A DNA stretch of 12,605 bases from CAVAWX01 sp963642995. Lineage in GTDB: Bacteria; Actinomycetota; Coriobacteriia; Coriobacteriales; QAMH01. A program made the position numbers and the translations under genes. The notes under the pieces were generated by a model. The model searched no databases, was not told where the DNA came from, and saw only the letters and a list, made by a program, of their open reading frames with translations. Positions 7,771 to 12,605 of the stretch are shown in pieces (positions within the stretch are counted from its first letter, which is position 1; each line of letters begins with the position of its first letter). The stretch is from the NCBI GenBank assembly GCA_963642995.1, contig CAVIIZ010000035.1:1-12605 (forward strand). Direction: 5' to 3'.

Positions 7771-9315
7771 ATGGCAGACGAGGAAAAGGCGCGCACCGCG
7801 CAGGAGGCAGGCGACGTGCACGCCGAGGTGGTGGACGACCCGCGCGAGGTGCGCCTGAACAAGAGGGCGGCGCTGCTCGCGGCGGGCGAGAACCCCTACG
7901 GCGGGCGTTTCGAGCGCACCGACGAGGCGGCCGGGCTGGAAGAGCGCTACGCGCAGCTGGCCGACGGCGAGACCACCGAGGACGTGGTGAAGGTGGCCGG
8001 GCGCATCGTGTCGTTGCGCGGGCAGGGCAAGGTCGTCTTCGCGGATCTGAAGGACGCGACGGGCACGCTCCAGCTCTTCATCCGCATCAACAACGTGGGC
8101 GAAGAGGCTTTCGCGCAGGTAAAAGAGCTCGACGTGGGCGATTGGGTCGGGGCGCGAGGCGCTGTCATGCGCACACGCCGCGGCCAGCTGTCCGTGGCCC
8201 CCACAAGCGTCGAGCTGCTGTCGAAGTCGTTGCGTCCGCTGCCCGAGAAGTTCCACGGGCTGGCCGACAAGGAGACGCGCTACCGCCAGCGCTACGTGGA
8301 CCTGATCGTCAACGACGGGGTGAAGGAGACCTTCGTCAAGCGCTCGCGCATCGTCTCGGCGCTTCGGGGCTTTTGCGAGAAAGAGGGCTACATCGAGGTC
8401 GAGACGCCCATGCTGCACCCCATCGCGGGCGGCGCCACGGCCAAGCCCTTCACCGCGCACTTCAACGCGCTCGACACCGAGGTCTACCTGCGCATCGCGC
8501 CCGAGCTGTATCTGAAGCGCCTGCTCGTGGGCGGCATCGAGCGCGTCTACGAGATCAACCGCTGCTTCCGCAACGAGGGCATGGACCTCACGCACAACCC
8601 GGAGTTCACCACGCTCGAGGCCTACTGCGCGTTTTCGGACCTCGAGGGCATGATGGATTTCTGCGAGGGGGCTTTCCGCGCGGCGGCCATGGCGGCAAAC
8701 GGCAGCCTGCAGTGCAGCTACCAGGGCGTCGAGCTGGACTTCTCCAAGCCCTTCAGGCGCGCGACCATGGTCGAGCTGGCCAGCGAGGCGGCCGGCGAGA
8801 CCGTCGATTTCACCCGCGGCATCGAGGAGCTGCGCGCCATCGCGGCCCGCGGCGGCGTCGAGGTAGAAGACGCATGGGGCAAGGGCAAGCTCGTCTCCGA
8901 GATATTCGAGGCGTTTGCCGAGGAAAATCTCGTCGAGCCCACCTTCGTCACGCGTCACCCGCTCGAGATCAGCCCGCTGGCCAGGAAGTGCCCCGACGAC
9001 CCGGAGTTCACGCAGCGCTACGAGCTGTTCGTGTGCGGCCACGAGTACGCCAACGCCTTCGGCGAGCTGAACGACCCGGTGGACCAGGAGGAGCGCTTCG
9101 CCGCGCAGATCGCCGCCAAGGAGGCCGGCGACGACGAGGCCATGGGCTACGACGCCGACTACATCCGCGCGCTGGAATACGGCATGCCGCCGGCCGGCGG
9201 CATCGGCATCGGCATCGACCGGCTGGTCATGCTGCTCACCGACAACGCGTCGATCCGCGACGTGCTGCTCTTCCCGCACATGCGTCCCGAGGCCGGGTTG
9301 CAGCAGGGCAAGTAG
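7771..9315 (+). CDS. lysS: Lysyl-tRNA synthetase (class II)
   Basis: It charges tRNA-Lys with lysine in the cytoplasm. The 514-residue protein has an N-terminal OB-fold anticodon-binding domain at about 65-170 (VVKVAGRIVSLRGQGKVVFADL). The class II catalytic core follows: RYRQRYVDLI leads into motif 1, motif 2 is FRNEGMDLTHNPEF from residue 266, and motif 3 is GIGIGIDRLVMLLT with D483-R484. Length and order are normal for bacterial LysRS. Two start codons lie close together (7762 and 7771). I chose 7771, with AGG nine bases and GGAG a few bases upstream. 7762 would add only three residues. The N-terminal extension of about 25 acidic residues before REVRLNKRAALL is variable in the family. It is likely in one transcript with greA and ends at its own terminator. 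Confidence 0.96.
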   Translation: MADEEKARTAQEAGDVHAEVVDDPREVRLNKRAALLAAGENPYGGRFERTDEAAGLEERYAQLADGETTEDVVKVAGRIVSLRGQGKVVFADLKDATGTLQLFIRINNVGEEAFAQVKELDVGDWVGARGAVMRTRRGQLSVAPTSVELLSKSLRPLPEKFHGLADKETRYRQRYVDLIVNDGVKETFVKRSRIVSALRGFCEKEGYIEVETPMLHPIAGGATAKPFTAHFNALDTEVYLRIAPELYLKRLLVGGIERVYEINRCFRNEGMDLTHNPEFTTLEAYCAFSDLEGMMDFCEGAFRAAAMAANGSLQCSYQGVELDFSKPFRRATMVELASEAAGETVDFTRGIEELRAIAARGGVEVEDAWGKGKLVSEIFEAFAEENLVEPTFVTRHPLEISPLARKCPDDPEFTQRYELFVCGHEYANAFGELNDPVDQEERFAAQIAAKEAGDDEAMGYDADYIRALEYGMPPAGGIGIGIDRLVMLLTDNASIRDVLLFPHMRPEAGLQQGK

Positions 9316-9343
9316 GCGCACGGATTTTCGCAAACGGGTTTTT

Positions 9344-9381
9344 GCGCCCGCAGCCCCCAAGAGCTGCGGGCGGTGCTTTTT
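9344..9381 (+). terminator. Intrinsic terminator of the greA-lysS unit
   Basis: CGCCCGCAGC (9345-9354) pairs perfectly with GCTGCGGGCG (9363-9372). After four bases comes a run of five Ts (9377-9381). Confidence 0.82.
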
Positions 9382-9416
9382 CGGGGCGTTATTCTGCACC
9401 CGGGCCGCGTTCTTTC

Positions 9417-9425
9417 TGCTATGAT
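9417..9425 (+). promoter_or_regulatory. Extended -10 promoter of tRNA-Ser
   Basis: TGC-TATGAT (9417-9425) is an extended -10 with 5/6 match in the hexamer. It is placed so that transcription starts about 16 bases before the tRNA. No convincing -35 is present. Confidence 0.55.
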
Positions 9426-9447
9426 GCCGGTTTGTTCGTTTCGATGC

Positions 9448-9542
9448 GGAGAGCTGGCCGAGTTGGCTGAAGGCGCTCGCCTGCTAAGCGAGTATAGGAG
9501 AATTGCCTCCTATCTGGGGTTCGAATCCCCAGCTCTCCGCCA
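9448..9542 (+). tRNA. tRNA-Ser (anticodon GCT)
   Basis: A 95-base class II tRNA. The acceptor is GGAGAGC/GCTCTCC with discriminator G and encoded CCA (9540-9542). The anticodon stem is CTCGC/GCGAG around CTGCTAA (anticodon GCT, reading AGC/AGT). The long variable arm is ATAGGAG/CTCCTAT, and the T-arm is CTGGGG-TTCGAAT-CCCCAG. Its last 20 bases are repeated exactly 151 bases downstream (see the repeat entry). Confidence 0.97.
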
Positions 9543-9584
9543 GAAGCGAGCAAGGCCTCGCGGGGGATTCGAACCCGCGAGAGG
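9523..9584. repeat. 62-bp tRNA-linked direct repeat, copy 1
   Basis: Copy 1 of an exact 62-base direct repeat. The first 20 bases are the 3' end of tRNA-Ser including CCA. The other 42 are flanking DNA. It contains a hairpin CTCGCGGG (9557-9564) / CCCGCGAG (9574-9581) whose loop and inner stem read, on the opposite strand, as a tRNA T-arm (GGGTTCGAATCC). Homology stops sharply at both ends. Confidence 0.97.
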
Positions 9585-9608
9585 AAAACAGCCCGGTGGG
9601 CTGTTTTC
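9584..9608. terminator. Intrinsic terminator of tRNA-Ser, inside the repeat unit
   Basis: GAAAACAGCCC (9584-9594) pairs perfectly with GGGCTGTTTTC (9598-9608) around a three-base GGT loop. The A and T runs make it a plausible bidirectional terminator. It lies about 40 bases after the tRNA and before the second repeat copy. If efficient, it would keep most tRNA transcripts from reaching copy 2. Confidence 0.75.
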
Positions 9609-9673
9609 GGCCGAGCGCGGAAAGCGCGAGGTCTGTGCGATGCGCAGCGCCCGCAAGGGCGCGAGCAGGCGCG
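9609..9673 (+). other. Hairpin-rich spacer between repeat copies
   Basis: Three further hairpins follow in close succession. GCGC (9615-9618) pairs with GCGC (9624-9627). TGCG (9636-9639) pairs with CGCA (9643-9646). GCGCCC (9647-9652) pairs with GGGCGC (9657-9662) across a GCAA tetraloop. The last is a stable GNRA hairpin, suggesting structured RNA rather than protein-coding sequence. No coding signal was found. Confidence 0.45.
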
Positions 9674-9735
9674 GAATCCCCAGCTCTCCGCCAGAAGCGA
9701 GCAAGGCCTCGCGGGGGATTCGAACCCGCGAGAGG
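9674..9735. repeat. 62-bp tRNA-linked direct repeat, copy 2
   Basis: Exact second copy at an offset of 151 bases. It carries the last 20 bases of tRNA-Ser with CCA but no upstream tRNA body, followed by the same 42-base flank with the T-arm-like hairpin. After it the sequence diverges: the terminator hairpin of copy 1 is not repeated. It ends about 25 bases before the strong ribosome binding site of the next gene. Confidence 0.97.
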
Positions 9736-9769
9736 CACTTTGTCGTTGCCATGTCGTCCAGGAGAAAGG

Positions 9770-11191
9770 ATGCTCTGTGAAGCCCCGACCTCACAGTTGC
9801 TAGCCGAAACCCGGACCGACGTGTGTCGCGGCCCGGCTTTCGCCGCGCACACCATGATGTACCTACGCCAAATACTCAAGCAGCCTGTGCTCGATTCCGA
9901 TGGAAGCGAGATCGGACGCATCAGCGACCTCGCCATCGCCACGGGCGAGGTCTTCCCCCGCGTCACGTCGCTTGCCTTCACAGGGCCCGGGCGCACGCCC
10001 TTCATGATCTCGTGGCGCAAGTACGTGCGCGACTTCACCGACGACGCCATACACCTGAAAGTCCCGACCAAGGACATACGCTTCAGCTACCTCCAGCCCG
10101 ACGAGGTCTTGCTCGCGCGCGACTTGCTCGACAAGCAGATCGTGGACACGCAGGGCATGAAAGTCGTGCGGGTGAACGATCTGAAGCTTTCCGATTCCGG
10201 CGCCGGCATGCGCTTGCTGGGCGCCGAGACGGGGCTGCGCGGCTTGCTGTGGGCCATCTCGCCGTGGTTTGAAAAACTCGTCTTCGCCATATCGAAGATG
10301 GTCGGCCATCCGCTGAGGGAAAAGCTCATCGCGTGGAACTACATGGAGCTGATCGAGCGCGACATGTCGCAGATCAAGCTCTCCGTCAGCCACCGGCGCC
10401 TGCACGACATGCACCCCGCCGACGTCGCCGACATCATCGAGCAGCTCGACCCGCAGCAACGCCAGAGCGTCTTCGAGCATCTGGACGCCGAGCAGGCCGC
10501 CGACACCATCGCCGAGCTCGAAGACGAGGTGCAGGCCGACGTCATCGACGACATGGACGAGCGCCAGGGCGCCGCGCTTTTGAACGAGATGGACCCGGAC
10601 GACGCCGCCGACATCATCGGGGACCTGGACTACGAGAAGGCAGAGACGCTGCTGAAGCTCATGGGCGTGCGCGAGGAGGCCACCGTGCGCGCGCTGCTGG
10701 GATACCGCGAGCAGACCGCAGGCGGCATCATGACCACCGACTATGTGGCCGTCGACGAGGGCTCGACCGTGCAAGACGCCATCGCCTTGCTGCGCGAGCT
10801 GGGCGACGACGCCGAAAACATCCACTACCTGTACACGACGACGGCCGGCAACGTCCTCACCGGCGTGCTCAGCTTGCGCACCCTGGTGGTGAGCGCTCCG
10901 GACGAGCTGCTGTCCGCCATCGCCTACAAGGACCTCGTCACCACGGTGCCGCAGACCGACCAGGAGGAGTGCGCCGAGACCATACGCAAGTACGACCTGC
11001 TCGCCTTGCCCGTGGTCGACGAGCGCGGCGTGTTGCTGGGCCTCGTCACGGTCGACGACGCCATGGACGTCGTGGACGCCGAGCACGAGGAGGACCTGCA
11101 GCAGCGCTCGATCTTCAGCCCGTGGGTCATCGGCTTGGGGGTCGCGCTGCTCGCCGTCATCGCCGTCCTCGTCTTCTTGCTGATGCGCTAG
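9770..11191 (+). CDS. PRC-barrel / MgtE_N / CBS-pair protein with a C-terminal membrane anchor, probable Mg2+ sensor
   Basis: This 473-residue protein is built like the cytoplasmic part of the magnesium channel MgtE but without the channel. Residues ~31-150 contain two PRC-barrel-like repeats (ILKQPVLDSDGSEIGRISDL and LLDKQIVDTQGMKVVRVNDL). Residues ~205-310 are the superhelical, very acidic MgtE_N domain (HPADVADIIEQLDPQQ, DPDDAADIIGDLDYEKA). Residues ~318-438 are a CBS pair (GGIMTTDYVAVDEGSTVQDAI; ERGVLLGLVTVDDAMDVV). Where MgtE has five membrane helices there is one, PWVIGLGVALLAVIAVLVFLL, ending the protein. In MgtE these domains bind Mg2+ and gate the pore, so a Mg2+ sensing role is inferred. 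An NRAMP-type transporter gene starts 10 bases after its stop. Start: AGGAG five bases before ATG 9770 supports this start. Conserved sequence begins only at ATG 9854/9857, which lack such a site, so the first 28 residues are uncertain. Confidence 0.88.
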   Translation: MLCEAPTSQLLAETRTDVCRGPAFAAHTMMYLRQILKQPVLDSDGSEIGRISDLAIATGEVFPRVTSLAFTGPGRTPFMISWRKYVRDFTDDAIHLKVPTKDIRFSYLQPDEVLLARDLLDKQIVDTQGMKVVRVNDLKLSDSGAGMRLLGAETGLRGLLWAISPWFEKLVFAISKMVGHPLREKLIAWNYMELIERDMSQIKLSVSHRRLHDMHPADVADIIEQLDPQQRQSVFEHLDAEQAADTIAELEDEVQADVIDDMDERQGAALLNEMDPDDAADIIGDLDYEKAETLLKLMGVREEATVRALLGYREQTAGGIMTTDYVAVDEGSTVQDAIALLRELGDDAENIHYLYTTTAGNVLTGVLSLRTLVVSAPDELLSAIAYKDLVTTVPQTDQEECAETIRKYDLLALPVVDERGVLLGLVTVDDAMDVVDAEHEEDLQQRSIFSPWVIGLGVALLAVIAVLVFLLMR

Positions 11192-11201
11192 GGGGTGCGC
11201 G

Positions 11202-12605
11202 ATGCGGGGCATGAACAGGCGGGCGGGCGCAACGGGCGGCACCCGGGCCGAGGATCGCCGCCACGTCACCCCCGCCAAGCAACAGCGCCGCAGCAAGGCC
11301 GAGCGCCGACGCCGCGAGGCCGAGCGCGTGCGGGCCGTCGCCGACGCCGCTCCCGGGCAGGCGGCCGGCCGCCAGGCGCCGCGCCGCAAACGCGGGCGCG
11401 TCCTCGTGGTGCTGGCCGCCTTGGGCCCCGGCGTGGTCGCGGCCATGGCGGGAAACGACGCCGGCGGCATCTCCACCTATTCCACCATCGGCGCGAACTA
11501 CGGCTACGGCACCTTGTGGATCATCCCCATCATGGCGCTCATGCTGGCCGTCGTGCAGGAGGGCGTCGCGCGCATGGGCGCCGTCACCGGCAAGGGCTTC
11601 GCCTCGATGATCCGCGAGACTTTCGGCGTGCGCCCGACCTCGTTTGCCATGCTCGCGTTGCTCGTGGCCAACACCGCGACGACGTTTTCCGAATTCGCGG
11701 GCATCGCCGCCGGCATGGAGCTGTTCGGCGTGAGCAAGTATGTCAGCGTGCCGGTGGCGGCCGTGGTCGTGTGGCTGCTCGTCATGGGCGGCAGCTACAA
11801 GCGCGTGGAGAAGGTGCTGCTTGCCGTCTCCTGCGTGTTCATCACCTACATAGTCGCGGCGTTTCTGGCACGTCCGGACTGGGGCGAGGTGGCGGTCGCG
11901 ACGGTGGTCCCGCACGTGCAAGGCGACGCCGCCTTCATCAGCCTGATCATCGCCACGGTGGGCACGACCATCGCTCCGTGGATGATCTTCCTCACCCAAA
12001 ACAACGTGGTGGACAAGGGCGTGACGGCAGACGAGCTGGGACCGGAGCGCATCGACGCCGTCGGCGGGGCCGTCGTGGCCTGCGCGGTCGCCTGGTTCAT
12101 CATCGTCACGACGGGCACGGTGCTCTTTCCGCAGGGCATCGGCGTGGACAGCGCCGAGGCCGCCGCCGCCGCGCTCGCCCCCATCGCCGGCCCTTATGCG
12201 AGCGTGCTCTTTGCCGTGGGGCTCGTGGCCGCGAGCTTTCTGGCCGCCTGCGTGCTGCCGCTCGTCACGGCCAGCGCCGTGTGCGAGGCCTTCGGCTGGG
12301 AGCGCGGCGTGGACAGCACCTGGCACGACGCCCCGGCTTTCAAGGGCATGTACACGGCCATCATCGCCGCGTCCGTGGTGGTCGTGCTGCTGCCGGGCGT
12401 GGACTTGATGGGCGTCATGCTGCTCGCCCAGTTTATCAGCGGCATGCTGTTGCCGGTCCTGCTCGTGTTCATGGTGAAGATCGCGGGCGATGCGCGCATC
12501 ATGGGAAAGCGCCGCTACGGCCGTGTGCTGCGTGCGCTCGTCTGGGCGCTGATCGTCGTGGTCTTCGCGTTGACCGTGGCGTATTTCATCATGGCGGCGC
12601 TCGGC
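11202..12605 (+). CDS. NRAMP-related magnesium transporter (NRMT type), 3' end outside window
   Basis: An SLC11/NRAMP-fold membrane carrier of which 468 residues are visible; the stop lies beyond the window. The first helix carries GPGVVAAMAGNDAGG, and the helix-1 metal motif is D86-A87-G88-G89 instead of DPGN. Helix 6 reads GTTIAPWMIFLTQNN, where A258-P259-W260 replaces the canonical M-P-H. Loss of the soft methionine ligand and of the histidine linked to proton coupling matches the NRAMP-related magnesium transporters, including the characterised Eggerthella lenta protein, rather than Mn2+/Fe2+ carriers. About ten or eleven helices are visible. The N-terminal ~66 residues are soluble and unusually Arg-rich (KAERRRREAERVRA). 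GGGGG six bases before the ATG sets the start. It follows the MgtE_N/CBS gene by 10 bases, so the two are surely cotranscribed. Mg2+ as substrate is inferred from motifs and context. Confidence 0.9.
   Translation, partial: MRGMNRRAGATGGTRAEDRRHVTPAKQQRRSKAERRRREAERVRAVADAAPGQAAGRQAPRRKRGRVLVVLAALGPGVVAAMAGNDAGGISTYSTIGANYGYGTLWIIPIMALMLAVVQEGVARMGAVTGKGFASMIRETFGVRPTSFAMLALLVANTATTFSEFAGIAAGMELFGVSKYVSVPVAAVVVWLLVMGGSYKRVEKVLLAVSCVFITYIVAAFLARPDWGEVAVATVVPHVQGDAAFISLIIATVGTTIAPWMIFLTQNNVVDKGVTADELGPERIDAVGGAVVACAVAWFIIVTTGTVLFPQGIGVDSAEAAAAALAPIAGPYASVLFAVGLVAASFLAACVLPLVTASAVCEAFGWERGVDSTWHDAPAFKGMYTAIIAASVVVVLLPGVDLMGVMLLAQFISGMLLPVLLVFMVKIAGDARIMGKRRYGRVLRALVWALIVVVFALTVAYFIMAALG

Noticed and set aside
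7672..9399. Long minus-strand open frame across lysS
   Set aside because: It lies opposite the whole of lysS, which carries all class II synthetase motifs. It has no start signal and repetitive His/Arg/Gln-rich content.
9523..9735. CRISPR array or integrative element
   Set aside because: There are only two copies with one 89-base spacer, and no cas or integrase gene in the window. The element reading is kept only as an alternative for the tRNA-linked repeat.
9373..9780. Arg-rich open frames through tRNA-Ser and the repeat (a protamine-like peptide as proposed for tyrT)
   Set aside because: They cross the tRNA and the hairpins and have no ribosome binding site. The arginine content follows from base composition. 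The structured-RNA reading is better supported.
9736..9853. Mg2+ riboswitch (M-box) ahead of the magnesium genes
   Set aside because: The gap is shorter than a complete M-box, and I could not see its conserved helices or an adjoining terminator. A covariance-model search would settle it.
9863..12326. Minus-strand open frames opposite the sensor and carrier genes
   Set aside because: They are shadows of the PRC/MgtE_N/CBS and NRAMP-type genes, with no ribosome binding site and no domain.

Overview
The window is high-GC DNA (roughly two thirds G+C) and reads like chromosomal DNA of a Coriobacteriia/Eggerthellaceae actinobacterium. The basis is the codon bias, very strong GC3 that makes long antisense open frames, CCA-encoded tRNAs, a two-domain polyphosphate kinase 2, a TatA gene on its own, and an NRAMP-related magnesium transporter of the type characterised from Eggerthella lenta. 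The species cannot be named from the sequence alone. There is no phage, insertion sequence or CRISPR array.

Left part (1-2383, minus strand): tRNA-Lys(CTT) and tRNA-His(GTG), each behind its own likely promoter. Then a sodium/proline symporter (putP), and upstream of it on the same strand a small single-span membrane protein that could be an accessory partner. Right of this, on the plus strand, are an unrecognised four-helix membrane protein ending at a good intrinsic terminator, and argH (argininosuccinate lyase). argH converges on a minus-strand tandem-domain PPK2 (polyphosphate:AMP phosphotransferase).

Middle (6415-9542, plus strand): tRNA-Pro(CGG) with its terminator, tatA with its terminator, then greA and lysS as a probable operon with a terminator, then tRNA-Ser(GCT). 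Several of these units share an extended -10 promoter motif of the form TGC-TAnnnT.

Right part (9523-12605): directly after tRNA-Ser is a 62-bp exact direct repeat at a 151-bp period. Its first 20 bases are the 3' end of the tRNA. The unit is full of hairpins and resembles in layout the tRNA-linked repeats of the E. coli tyrT operon. Next come two tightly spaced genes. The first encodes a soluble-type PRC-barrel / MgtE_N / CBS-pair protein whose channel domain is missing and replaced by a single C-terminal membrane helix. The second encodes an NRAMP-fold transporter, running off the window, whose metal-site motifs are DAGG and APW instead of the canonical DPGN and MPH. Together they look like a two-component magnesium uptake module: a detached Mg2+ sensor plus an NRAMP-related Mg2+ carrier. 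This pair and the tRNA-linked repeat are the most interesting items here.
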